From positions 124,001-188,000 of the forward strand of contig AP024879.1 of the NCBI GenBank assembly GCA_024346935.1: a stretch of 64,000 bases of DNA, written 5' to 3'. The notes below the pieces were generated by a model. It made no database searches. It was not told the origin of the DNA and worked only from the letters and a program-made list of their open reading frames with translations. Position 1 is the first letter of the stretch, and the number at the start of each line of letters is the position of its first letter. This DNA comes from Vibrio inusitatus. GTDB lineage: Bacteria > Pseudomonadota > Gammaproteobacteria > Enterobacterales > Vibrionaceae. The translations under genes were made by a program, and so were the position numbers. Of this stretch, positions 35,715-44,955 are shown in pieces.

Positions 35715-35903
35715 TAACGTAAAGTAATTAGTTATCTTCTTTTAAATAAACCAACAGAAAATATATCAATATGACCGAAAGGTTAGCATTATTTACGACT
35801 GTTGGTTCTATTTTATATAAGTACAAGATGTACGAATTAATTAAATGGAGTTTACATGGCATGTATCTATTAAGAATGATACATATTAATAATTGGATTA
35901 AAC

Positions 35904-36584
35904 ATGAAAACAAAAGTAATTACACTATCATCACTTCTATTTCTTTCTTTATCTGTTCAGGCAAATGAAGAGCAAACAACTGAAGTTGAAACTGCTCAAT
36001 CTAAAACTGAGGGCCATCACGCACAAGACGTTCGTAATGTTCAAACTAAACTTGAAGCAGACTATTTCACTCATGACCACTTTGATGGGTATGCCGTGGG
36101 TGGTGACTTTGGTATTACTGACAAAGCAAGTATTGGTGTTACTTACACAGCGCTAGACTACACATGGAATGACAGGCTTGGTCGAGAAAACAGCAGTGAT
36201 AGCGATATGATCGCACTGACTGGTCAATACAATATCAATGAGAATATTGTGATTGATGCGCTTTGGAATGTATCTGGTGACTACGACCAACTGACTTTTG
36301 GTGGTAATTACGTCTCTGATGCCAGTTTTGGTGTTTGGAATATCGGTGCGAACTATTCTATGGGAGACTATAACGATAGTTTCGATTTTGAAGCGGGTGT
36401 ACTTATTCCGTTTGGCGATTTCTACTACCGTGGTGATTTTACGTATTACCTAGACGCAGGTTACGACACAGAATTTGAAAACAAAATCGGTTGGACCAAT
36501 GGTTCTATTGACGTGAATGCTTCATTCAATATGTATGAGTTTGATGATTCGTATGTTGGCATCCACTTTGGCTACTTGTTTTAA
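35904..36584 (+). CDS. Putative outer-membrane beta-barrel protein
   Basis: A 226-residue protein with a signal peptide (cleavage after SVQA), a short Glu/Thr/His linker, then a run of alternating aromatic strands with Gly/Asp turns, ending GIHFGYLF with the terminal Phe typical of outer-membrane barrels. The roughly 180-residue barrel would allow eight to ten strands. No specific family is recognised. It is followed closely by a DUF3332 lipoprotein. Confidence 0.7.
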   Translation: MKTKVITLSSLLFLSLSVQANEEQTTEVETAQSKTEGHHAQDVRNVQTKLEADYFTHDHFDGYAVGGDFGITDKASIGVTYTALDYTWNDRLGRENSSDSDMIALTGQYNINENIVIDALWNVSGDYDQLTFGGNYVSDASFGVWNIGANYSMGDYNDSFDFEAGVLIPFGDFYYRGDFTYYLDAGYDTEFENKIGWTNGSIDVNASFNMYEFDDSYVGIHFGYLF

Positions 36585-36604
36585 TCGTGGGGTTTGATAT
36601 TCAT

Positions 36605-37147
36605 ATGAAGTCCATGAAGAAGCCTTTGTTGGTTGTTGCTGTTGCCCTTAGTGCGCCTATATTGTCTGGCTGTGTAGGTAGCAATTTTGTCACTAAGAAA
36701 GTGATGGAATTTAACGTTAAAGTTGTTGATAACCGTTACGCTCGTGGTGGGGTAAACTTCTTGCTTGCACCTGTTTATGGCTTTACCACCTTAGCTGATT
36801 ACTTTGTGGTGAACTCTATCGAGTTTTGGACTGGTAAAAACCCATATGATGGCACTCCGCACATCTTTGATAGCAAGGTTGATACTTATATTGATATCAA
36901 TGGTGATCTAGACCCTTCATTAACGGATGCACCTATTGATCCCATCAGTTATAAGCAGGTTGAAGAGAGTCAACTTCGCTCAATTGATGAAAACACTATT
37001 GAGATGACGGTAACCTATATTGATGGAACGTCATCTGTGTTAGTGGGCGAAAAGATGGGATCAGACATTACTTTTATCGTTGATGGTGAAGTCGTCTCGA
37101 CCACCAACATGGCAGCACTTAGTTCGGCATTTACTATCGAGTCTTAG
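36605..37147 (+). CDS. DUF3332-family lipoprotein
   Basis: A 180-residue protein with lipobox LSGC, followed by the DUF3332 core: KKVMEFNVKVVDNRYARGG, then LAPVYGF...DYFVVNSIEFWTG. DUF3332 proteins are small envelope lipoproteins of unknown function. The start is uncertain between 36605 and 36614. It lies 20 bases downstream of the barrel gene, which suggests one transcript. Confidence 0.8.
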   Translation: MKSMKKPLLVVAVALSAPILSGCVGSNFVTKKVMEFNVKVVDNRYARGGVNFLLAPVYGFTTLADYFVVNSIEFWTGKNPYDGTPHIFDSKVDTYIDINGDLDPSLTDAPIDPISYKQVEESQLRSIDENTIEMTVTYIDGTSSVLVGEKMGSDITFIVDGEVVSTTNMAALSSAFTIES

Positions 37148-37442
37148 TTCTAAACCAGTGTGATTGAAAAGGCAGTGTTCATTAGTTTGGGCCTGCTTTT
37201 TTGTTTAATGGGGTACTTATGAAAGATAAGCGCCTGTTTTAGAAGAGATGTTCATGGAAACTTTAGAACTAAGCTAATCTTTAATAGAGTGCAAACTAAG
37301 CGTTGTTTGCCACTATTTGTGATGAGCGACTGACAAAGGAACGTCGCAGGTACTTTCATCACAACCAGGTTTCGATATAATTCTCAGTCTATTTACAGTT
37401 CGCACTGATGTGCAGTGAGTTGAACATGCTTGAGAACCTGAC

Positions 37443-38546
37443 GTGAAAAAGCTGTTGTTGTTACTCGATAGTATGATCTACTTTGATCGACAGGTACTCA
37501 AAGGTATCCAGGCTAAGGTAGAAGAACTGAGCCTCAAGGTTGAGCTTCATCTCGAGTCCTACACAGATACGGATTATCTACGCTCCCAGAAGTGGGACTA
37601 CGTTATCGCTGATCTTAATAAACCCAACGTCCTCGATGCTCTTCAAGATCTTAGCATTCATACCTTAGTATTTAGAAATCATGACGGTGGAGAAGTACCT
37701 GCAAGATGTTCTTCTGTAACCGTAGATAATTTTGGCCTAGCTGATACAGCTTTGCAAAGCTTTAAAAACAGTGGCTATCAAGCTGTCGGTTACTACTCCA
37801 GTCAGCAAGATAGGAATGCGCAGTGGTGTTTGGAGCGCCATGCGGGTTTTGCTCAGTCTGCTCAAACAGGTGGTTTTGCCATCATAGGTGATATTGAACA
37901 AGCTATTGCTAATAAGGTGTTTCCGTTGGGGGTGTATTGTTCTTCAGACCGTTCGGCAAGAAAGCTAGTCAACTTTTGTTATCGTCAGTCAGTTAGCGTT
38001 CCTGAGCAAGTTTCTATCATAGGTACGGACTACGATGATACTGAGCGAATGTTGTCTTCCATTCCGCTTAGCTCTGTTGCCTTAAATCCTGTGGAATTAG
38101 GTAAGTGCTGCATTGATACTCTGTTTAAGTCAGTGAGGTATAAAAAAGCGTATCACGAGATATTTTCATCTTATGAGCTGATCCACGGTCGTACTACGAA
38201 ATCTGAGATAAAACTCGATACTGTATTGGTGAAGGCGGAAAGTTTCATTCGAAATAACTTCCATCGAAACATTAAAATCAAGCAAGTTACGGATTATTGT
38301 CGAGTGTCGCGAAAAACCTTAGACAGTCGTTTTTTAGAGAGCTACGCAGAAACAGCTCATCAGTTCATTACTAGACAAAGGCTCGATAAAGCCAAGCAAT
38401 TGCTCGTCTCTACCGAAGACAGTATTGATGCCATCGCCAAGCAATGTGGCTATCCAAATCAGAGCTATCTTTCTCAGGTATTTTTGAAGCAACTAAGTAC
38501 CACACCAAATCAATATCGTCAGCAAAGTGAGAAAGCAAAGCTCTAA
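37443..38546 (+). CDS. XylR-like AraC-family regulator
   Basis: A 367-residue regulator with a LacI/periplasmic-binding-type sensor domain (residues about 1-265; VSIIGTDYDDTE is the typical XylR/LacI segment). A C-terminal AraC helix-turn-helix pair follows (from about 275; IKIKQVTDYCRVSRKTLDSRF and AIAKQCGYPNQSYLSQVF). This is the layout of XylR, which senses a sugar. It lies just upstream of a GH3 glycosidase, its probable target. Start is GTG. Confidence 0.87.
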   Translation: MKKLLLLLDSMIYFDRQVLKGIQAKVEELSLKVELHLESYTDTDYLRSQKWDYVIADLNKPNVLDALQDLSIHTLVFRNHDGGEVPARCSSVTVDNFGLADTALQSFKNSGYQAVGYYSSQQDRNAQWCLERHAGFAQSAQTGGFAIIGDIEQAIANKVFPLGVYCSSDRSARKLVNFCYRQSVSVPEQVSIIGTDYDDTERMLSSIPLSSVALNPVELGKCCIDTLFKSVRYKKAYHEIFSSYELIHGRTTKSEIKLDTVLVKAESFIRNNFHRNIKIKQVTDYCRVSRKTLDSRFLESYAETAHQFITRQRLDKAKQLLVSTEDSIDAIAKQCGYPNQSYLSQVFLKQLSTTPNQYRQQSEKAKL

Positions 38547-38692
38547 AGGTATGTTAGTTATTTTGCAAGATAACCTTTAAATTTTATATATTTGGTAAGT
38601 TGAATTATCAATTTTATAACTGCGTTTCATCAAGCAGAAATTCCCACCATTAATCACGATAATCCATGGCATTGTTTAAACGGAGTATCGTG

Positions 38693-41059
38693 ATGACCCT
38701 ATACAAAAATGCATCGTTCTCAACCCAAGAAAGGGTTGCCGACTTAATGGCAAGAATGACGATAGAAGAAAAATTTGCTCAACTTGGCGCTCAGTGGCTA
38801 ATCCTCGATCCCGAAGGTGAGCACAAAGAGCGAGAGCTCGAAATGAGTGACAGCCAATCTGGACGAACGATTAGCGATAAGCTAGGGCAAGGTATTGGAC
38901 AGATCACCCGCCCTTTAGGAACACATACCGTTTCACCTGCTGATGGCGTTAAGGCACTAAATGAACTTCAGAAATTTCTCGTGGAAGAGACACGCCTAGG
39001 CATTCCAGCAATCTCTCATGAAGAATGTTTAGTGGGTTTGATGAGCTCAGAAGCAACCTTGTATCCCTCTTCACTTAACTACGGGCATACTTGGAATCCT
39101 GAGCTGATTTATGATGCAGCTAGTGATATTGGACGACAGGTGCGAGCCGTTGGCGCAAAGCAAGGACTTGCTCCAGTATTGGATGTATCTAGAGATGTTC
39201 GCTGGGGGCGGACCGAAGAAACTTTAGGTGAAGATCCCTATTTAGTAGGGGTTATGGCAACCCAGTACGTCAAGGGCTTGCAGGGTGAAAACAGAGACTT
39301 GTACGCAACCCTAAAACATTACGTCGGTCACTCTGCGAGTGAAGGTGCACGTAACCACGCTCCGGTTAACCTAGGCTTTAAAGAGCTTAATGATACCTTT
39401 ATGCTGCCATTTGAAATGGCAGTTAAGTTAGGTAATGCAGGTTCAATCATGCCGGCATACCATGATATTGATGGTGAGCCGTGCCATGCTTCTCATTATC
39501 TACTTACGGAGGTGTTACGTGAGCAATGGGGCTTTGATGGGCTAATTGTCGCCGATTACGGTGGTATCGATCTACTTGCCGCTCACCACGCTGTTGCTGC
39601 CGATAGCACTGAAGCGGCAGCGCTTGCATTTAACGCAGGTCTCGATGTTGAATTGCCAGACGATGCTTGCTCCAATCGGTTGACTCAGGCGTTAGAAGCT
39701 GGATTGATCACCATTGATACTATCAATGAAATCGTAGAGCGAATCTTGAAAACCAAGTTTGAATTTGGTCTTTTTGAAAATCCTTACACTGAGACCCCAA
39801 GTGAACCCTTACACAATGATAAGAGCACAGAGCTTAGCTATAAAATCGCGAGTGAATCTGCAGTACTGTTAAAAAATGACGGTACTTTACCTTTGTCTAA
39901 GCAAACGCGTATCGCGGTTATTGGAGCAACGGCAAATGATCCTCTGGCATTACTAGGTGGTTATAGTTTCCCTGTGCATCTTATCCTTAGTGATACAGAT
40001 AGCGGAGAACTGAACTCAAACACCTTGCTTCAGAGCCTAAACGAATCGTTTGAGACGGTAGGGTATGCAAAAGGCTGCGAAATCCTCACTGAACGTAAAG
40101 CTAATGCACCTGTATTCCCAGGCGATGTTAATATGGCGATCGCTCAAGCTCAAACGTCACCAGTTAGCAAAGATACCTCATTGATCAAAGCTGCTGTTGA
40201 AGTAGCTAAGAGCAGCGAGGTGATTGTGGCGTGTGTTGGTGATTTGGCAGGCTTGTTCCAAACTGGAACGATAGGCGAGGGCTCGGATACTGATAGTCTA
40301 GAGCTGCCCGGTGTGCAGCAACAGTTGCTTGATGCTTTGCTCGATACAGGTAAACCGGTAGTCGTTCTAGTTACGGGCGGTAGACCATACCAATTAGGTC
40401 GCGCTGAAGACGAAGCAAGCGCCATTTTATATGGATGGGCACCAGGCCAAGAGGGGGCAAATGCGATTGCCGATATCCTAAGTGGTGAAGTTAATCCAAG
40501 CGGAAAATTGACGTTATCAATTCCTAAAAATGTAGGCGCAGTACCGTATTTCTATAACCACAAACTAAAGAGTGCAGGGACTCCAATCGCTTATCACTTT
40601 GGTTCGGCGTACAACTTTGGCTTTGGTTTAAGCTATACGCAGTTCGATTACAAAGATGTTCTATTAGCTGAAAATAGTGTCGAATTTGATGGCACGATTG
40701 AAGCCTCAGTGACTGTCACTAACACTGGTGAGAGAGCCGGCGCTGAAGTGGTACAGCTGTATAGTCGAGATAAGCTTTGCTCTGTGGTACGTCCGGTTAA
40801 AGAGTTAAAAGGTTTCCACAAAGTATGGTTGGAATCCGGGGAGAGCAAGCGCATTACCTTTAGTCTGCCCGTAGATATGCTCAACTTTACCAATGCCAAG
40901 CATCAGCGGGTTGTTGAAGGCGGTGAGTTTGACATTATGATTGGCCGATCATCCAGCGAGATTGAACATAGCGTTATCGTTAACGTTAATGGCAAGGTGA
41001 ATACGCTACCAAAAAACTGGCGTATGATCTGTCAAACAAAAGAAGTTCAGACGGCGTAA
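38693..41059 (+). CDS. GH3-family glycosidase (beta-glucosidase/xylosidase)
   Basis: A 788-residue glycoside hydrolase. The N-terminal GH3 barrel has GLAPVLDVSRDVRWGR and KHYVGHSASEG, and the nucleophile Asp lies in GLIVADYGG. A C-terminal GH3 domain and a fibronectin III-like domain (VTVTNTGERAGAEVVQLY) follow. No signal peptide is seen from the ATG at 38693, which has GGAG 8 bases upstream, so it probably acts in the cytoplasm on imported oligosaccharides. The XylR-like neighbour favours a xylosidase, but a beta-glucosidase is equally compatible. Confidence 0.88.
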   Translation: MTLYKNASFSTQERVADLMARMTIEEKFAQLGAQWLILDPEGEHKERELEMSDSQSGRTISDKLGQGIGQITRPLGTHTVSPADGVKALNELQKFLVEETRLGIPAISHEECLVGLMSSEATLYPSSLNYGHTWNPELIYDAASDIGRQVRAVGAKQGLAPVLDVSRDVRWGRTEETLGEDPYLVGVMATQYVKGLQGENRDLYATLKHYVGHSASEGARNHAPVNLGFKELNDTFMLPFEMAVKLGNAGSIMPAYHDIDGEPCHASHYLLTEVLREQWGFDGLIVADYGGIDLLAAHHAVAADSTEAAALAFNAGLDVELPDDACSNRLTQALEAGLITIDTINEIVERILKTKFEFGLFENPYTETPSEPLHNDKSTELSYKIASESAVLLKNDGTLPLSKQTRIAVIGATANDPLALLGGYSFPVHLILSDTDSGELNSNTLLQSLNESFETVGYAKGCEILTERKANAPVFPGDVNMAIAQAQTSPVSKDTSLIKAAVEVAKSSEVIVACVGDLAGLFQTGTIGEGSDTDSLELPGVQQQLLDALLDTGKPVVVLVTGGRPYQLGRAEDEASAILYGWAPGQEGANAIADILSGEVNPSGKLTLSIPKNVGAVPYFYNHKLKSAGTPIAYHFGSAYNFGFGLSYTQFDYKDVLLAENSVEFDGTIEASVTVTNTGERAGAEVVQLYSRDKLCSVVRPVKELKGFHKVWLESGESKRITFSLPVDMLNFTNAKHQRVVEGGEFDIMIGRSSSEIEHSVIVNVNGKVNTLPKNWRMICQTKEVQTA

Positions 41060-41087
41060 ACCTCTAAACACAACAGGCCTTAATTCA

Positions 41088-41113
41088 AGCCACTCTTACG
41101 AGTGGCTTTTTTG
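41088..41113 (+). terminator. Intrinsic terminator after the GH3 gene
   Basis: AGCCACTC, loop TTAC, GAGTGGCT, then six T. Confidence 0.9.
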
Positions 41114-41192
41114 TTTGTGCGTGATACCATTCCGCAAGTTTTCGAGCCATAGCCTATGCTATTGCTGTCCATCTATTTCTAATGAGTAATCT

Positions 41193-42386
41193 ATGCCATT
41201 TTCCAAGCTTGGTTTAAGCACACCTCTTCTCAACGCCATCAATAAAGTGGGTTACGACAAGCCCACTTCTATTCAAGAAAAAGCAATTCCGATTGTTTTA
41301 GAAGGGAAGAACCTGATTGCTGCCGCGCAAACAGGTACGGGTAAGACGGCGGGCTTTGTATTGCCAATTTTGGAGATGTTGAGTAAGGGTGAAACTCAGC
41401 GCAAGAAGCGTATTCGTGCATTGATCGTGGTGCCAACACGTGAGTTAGCGATTCAGGTGGATGAAAAGATCAAGCAATATGCTGAGGAGACTAACCTCAC
41501 CTCTATGGCGATGTATGGCGGGGTAGAATATGAGCCGCAGAAGCAGGGCCTTATTGATGGTGTAGACGTACTGGTTTCAACACCTGGGCGTTTGATTGAC
41601 CTCTATGGTCAAAAAGCGGTGTACTTCGAAGAGGTTGAGGTTTTGGTTCTTGATGAAGCGGATCGCATGTTGGACATGGGCTTTATTGAAGACATCAATA
41701 AGATCATTGCTCGCCTACCACAAGATATTCAAAATCTGTTGTTTTCGGCGACGTTATCAACTCCTGTTCGCGATCTAGCAAAGAGTGCAATTAATGACGC
41801 TGTAGAGATCTCAATTGCTAAGCACAGTGCATCAAAATCGAATATTACACAGTGGCTAGTGACGGTAGATAAAGATAAAAAGTCTTCTTTGTTAGCTCAC
41901 ATGATTAATGAGTATCAATGGGACCAAGCCCTGATATTTATTGAAACCAAACACGGTGCGGCCAAGCTTGCAGCGCAACTTGAGAAGCGTGGTATTTCTG
42001 CTGAACCTTTCCATAGTGGTCGCAACCAAAAGGTTCGTGCTCAGTTACTTGAAGATTTCAAAGCCGGTAAGATTCAGTACATGATTGCGACTGGCATTGG
42101 TGCACGTGGTATTGATATTGACGGGCTTCCACGAGTGATTAACTACGACTTACCTTATCCTGCGGATGAATACGTGCATCGTATTGGGCGTACCGGGCGT
42201 GCGGATAAGAGTGGTGAGGCTATTTCTTTTGTATCCAAGGATAACTTTAAGAACCTGTGCATGATTGAAAGTCGCCTTGGTCATTTGATTGAAAGGCGTG
42301 AGATTGAAGGTTTTGCACCACGTAAAGAAGTACCTATTTCGGTTCTAAATTATGTGCCAAAGCATAAACGAGATCTAAGAGATTAA
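41193..42386 (+). CDS. DEAD-box RNA helicase, RhlE-like
   Basis: A 397-residue helicase with the full motif set: Q motif (PTSIQEKAIP), I (AQTGTGKT), Ia (VPTRELAIQ), II (DEADRML), III (SAT), and VI (HRIGRTGRADKSG). It has almost no C-terminal extension, shorter than E. coli RhlE. Likely role: unwinding RNA in ribosome assembly or decay. Single-gene unit. Confidence 0.93.
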   Translation: MPFSKLGLSTPLLNAINKVGYDKPTSIQEKAIPIVLEGKNLIAAAQTGTGKTAGFVLPILEMLSKGETQRKKRIRALIVVPTRELAIQVDEKIKQYAEETNLTSMAMYGGVEYEPQKQGLIDGVDVLVSTPGRLIDLYGQKAVYFEEVEVLVLDEADRMLDMGFIEDINKIIARLPQDIQNLLFSATLSTPVRDLAKSAINDAVEISIAKHSASKSNITQWLVTVDKDKKSSLLAHMINEYQWDQALIFIETKHGAAKLAAQLEKRGISAEPFHSGRNQKVRAQLLEDFKAGKIQYMIATGIGARGIDIDGLPRVINYDLPYPADEYVHRIGRTGRADKSGEAISFVSKDNFKNLCMIESRLGHLIERREIEGFAPRKEVPISVLNYVPKHKRDLRD

Positions 42387-42410
42387 ACGCTGGATTTAAC
42401 CTAGTAACTG

Positions 42411-42445
42411 ACAAACGGTCAAAAGATTGGGAAGTGGCCGTTTGT
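42411..42445 (+). terminator. Hairpin after the helicase gene
   Basis: ACAAACGG (42411-42418) pairs with CCGTTTGT (42438-42445) across a 19-base loop; there is no T tract, so termination is uncertain. Confidence 0.35.
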
Positions 42446-42571
42446 GTAGTGGAGACTGGCTATTTTAAACGCAGGTTCATTTGAAGTTCAGTCTATCGTT
42501 GTTGTTCTCTATTTAGATATTCTTGCTATGGTTAGTGGATATCATATTTGACTATCAACAAGGGTGAAGCA

Positions 42572-42904
42572 ATGACTATTCCTCATGATTTTATCAATTA
42601 CAAAAAAACAGACATCTTTTCAAAAGAACAGATCCCAAAGATGTTTTTGTTTGAGCACAATACTAAAGCAGGAGTGTACGGAAAAATTAACGTACTGACT
42701 GGAACTCTAAAGTTCACTGGATTTACCGAGCGTCGAGGTGATGTGGAAAATGAAACCTTAATCAATGCGGGTGAGTGTTTGATATCTCCACCTGAATATT
42801 GGCATAAAGTGGAATTTATGACCGATGATACGCAGTTTTTTGTCGAGTTTTATGCCCAAAAAGATTCAGAGATCGTGATTAAAAACCTGAGTGAACGTAA
42901 TTAA
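42572..42904 (+). CDS. DUF1971 (TehB/YeaR-like) cupin protein
   Basis: A 110-residue single-domain beta protein. Motifs MFLFEHNTKAGVYGKINVL, LISPPEYWHKVEF and FFVEFY fit DUF1971, as in E. coli YeaR and the C-terminal part of some TehB proteins. ATG 42572 follows AAGGGTGAA. YeaR is induced by nitrate in E. coli, which fits the nitrate theme of the window, but no NarP or NsrR site was identified here. Confidence 0.82.
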   Translation: MTIPHDFINYKKTDIFSKEQIPKMFLFEHNTKAGVYGKINVLTGTLKFTGFTERRGDVENETLINAGECLISPPEYWHKVEFMTDDTQFFVEFYAQKDSEIVIKNLSERN

Positions 42905-42937
42905 ACCAGCTTTAAGTAGAATGACGTTAATAGAAAA

Positions 42938-42978
42938 CAAAAAGCTCTACTAGTGAAAACGAGTAGAGCTTTTTTAGT
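42938..42978. terminator. Bidirectional terminator
   Basis: AAAGCTCTACT and AGTAGAGCTTTTTT pair across ten bases, between the convergent DUF1971 and sulfatase genes. Confidence 0.85.
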
Positions 42979-42990
42979 TTTGATAGTTAT

Positions 42991-44643
42991 TTAGTGCCAA
43001 GAAATAAAATCATCGATGAGTTTCTTCGTCTCTGGGCGCAAGTTATCGATTCCAGAGTAAGGGACTCCTTTACCAAGGGGTAAATGGGGATATTTCTCAA
43101 TGGTCATTAGGTGTCTTTTTATCATGTCTTGAAATGAAGCACCGGACCATAGCGCCATACCAATATGAGGATTTTCTTCACGAGGATCTCGATAGACGTT
43201 ATAAACAGGTGCTGCTGCACCGGGCATGCCTGGGACTGGCATATGCATCTTAAATTCGTCTTTCACTACTGCAGCTAGGCGGTCTCCTTGGTATACGTAG
43301 ACATAATCACGACGTCCACTAAACTCTCCTTTAAGAAGTAGGGGGGTTTGGTTGATACCATCGATTACTCGATCTCTAGGGATATAATCAGTTGCTTGTC
43401 CAATGGTCGCTAGTGTTGTAAATAAATCACTGACATGAAAGATATCACCTGCGGCTGTATTTGCTTCAATCGCTGTTGGCCAACGAATATAAGCATCTGT
43501 GCGGATACCGCCTTCTAGGAAATCGGTTTTCCCCCCTCGGTATATAAGCTGACTCAGACCAGATGGACCGCCATAGTGATACATTAATCCGTTATCAGCC
43601 ATCAATATTACGATTGTATTCTCAGCGATGCCTAATGTTTCCATCTCTTGTAGAAATTCTCCAAACCAAGTGTCCAGCAATTGAAGCTTTTCTGCCATAA
43701 AGCCACCATTTAGTGACTTATTTGGAGTTTGGTCATGAACAAAGTTCAATGGATAAAGTGGCCAGTATTGGAGATAAAAAGGCTTGTCTGATTTGGATAA
43801 TTGCTGCAGTTGCTCGATGGCTTGAGCTTGATATCGTACGTTCATTTCATGGTAGTCAGCTTGTGACCATTGATGACCGGCTGGCATTTCAACCTCTTTC
43901 GCAGTTGCTCCTTTATGGGCCTCTAAACCCGTCACCATGCCGTTGGGTCTAAACGTATCATCAATAACAAAATCATTGCTTTGAATGGTTGGGTCCCAGC
44001 CAAAAAGGTTATTTGCTTGAGCTGCTTCTTTGGTCATTAGCGCAAGCTGAACTTGTTGATGTACAGGGAAGGCGGCAAAATCAAAACCTTGATTGTGAGG
44101 GTAAGATTCTTCTATATCACCTTGGTGCCACTTGCCGATGTGAGAAGTGTTATAACCAGACTGTGAAAGAATTTCAGCAATAGTCACTTCGTCTTTAGAC
44201 AGCCCTTCACCAACCAGTGTTACTTTCACTTCGCTTGAACCGCTGCGGATTGGGTGCCTGCCCGTCATCATGGCAGCCCTAGTTGGGGTACACGAGGGCT
44301 CTGTATACATACGTTCTAGTGCCAACCCTTCGGTGGCAAATTTGTTAATGTTCTCGGTATTGACACCCATTACATGATTCATTTTACGGCTGCCCATCTG
44401 ACCGTAGCTTAAATCATCAACCAAAATGTAAACAATATTAGGTCGTTTATCACCATTTTGTTTGCGAATTTCGGCTAGTTTACGATCAACTTCCTGATCT
44501 TCAGCTTTCCATGTTTCACCATGTTGCCGTTGTAAAACATTGAATTGTGCATCGTGGATGATGTCAGCCGCTCCGACAGAAGTCATTCCGAGCAATGCTA
44601 GGCTAAACCCCACTATACCTTTCTTTAGTTTCTGTATCTGCAT
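42991..44643 (-). CDS. Exported Cys-type sulfatase
   Basis: A 550-residue type I sulfatase with a signal peptide (cleavage after GAA). It shows YILVDDLSYG for metal binding, C118-TPTR-AAMMTGR as the formylglycine motif, HIGKWH, and VILMADNG near the middle. The N-terminal segment before the catalytic core (HDAQFNVLQRQHGETW) is shared with the interrupted sulfatase at 46166; the two are close paralogs. Start 44643 gives the best signal peptide; ATG 44670 is possible. Cys-type enzymes can be matured by anSME as well. Confidence 0.92.
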   Translation of the reverse strand: MQIQKLKKGIVGFSLALLGMTSVGAADIIHDAQFNVLQRQHGETWKAEDQEVDRKLAEIRKQNGDKRPNIVYILVDDLSYGQMGSRKMNHVMGVNTENINKFATEGLALERMYTEPSCTPTRAAMMTGRHPIRSGSSEVKVTLVGEGLSKDEVTIAEILSQSGYNTSHIGKWHQGDIEESYPHNQGFDFAAFPVHQQVQLALMTKEAAQANNLFGWDPTIQSNDFVIDDTFRPNGMVTGLEAHKGATAKEVEMPAGHQWSQADYHEMNVRYQAQAIEQLQQLSKSDKPFYLQYWPLYPLNFVHDQTPNKSLNGGFMAEKLQLLDTWFGEFLQEMETLGIAENTIVILMADNGLMYHYGGPSGLSQLIYRGGKTDFLEGGIRTDAYIRWPTAIEANTAAGDIFHVSDLFTTLATIGQATDYIPRDRVIDGINQTPLLLKGEFSGRRDYVYVYQGDRLAAVVKDEFKMHMPVPGMPGAAAPVYNVYRDPREENPHIGMALWSGASFQDMIKRHLMTIEKYPHLPLGKGVPYSGIDNLRPETKKLIDDFISWH

Positions 44644-44955
44644 ATCTATCCATTCACTACTTGTTAACATCCATGTAAAGTGAAATCATAACTTATTTTA
44701 GAGACTAGGTGAATGTTATACTTTATTGCAATACCTAAGGTGTTGAATAGCCTATAGTTAAGTTGATTTGTACTCAGTTTCTAATTTTCTACTTTAATGA
44801 TCCACTGCGGTACAAGAAATAGGTCACTGTTGTTAATGAGATATTGCGAATTGTCGTGATTTTGACTTACTTTATTCTATAGATATTTTGGCTCAATAAA
44901 GAGCGGTAGCAAATTAACTAATACCTTAATCAGGGAAGGATGAGAGGGATAAATA
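44644..44955. other. Divergent intergenic region
   Basis: The 312 A/T-rich bases between the divergent sulfatase and DUF3179 genes must hold both promoters. I see no clear operator, hairpin or small coding frame. Confidence 0.4.

Noticed and set aside
35749..35807. Perfect 9-bp inverted repeat AACCAACAG/CTGTTGGTT
   Set aside because: The 41-base loop and lack of a T tract make a terminator unlikely; it may be chance in A/T-rich sequence.
37171..37203. Terminator after the DUF3332 gene
   Set aside because: Only a 4-bp stem with a bulge can be drawn before the T run.
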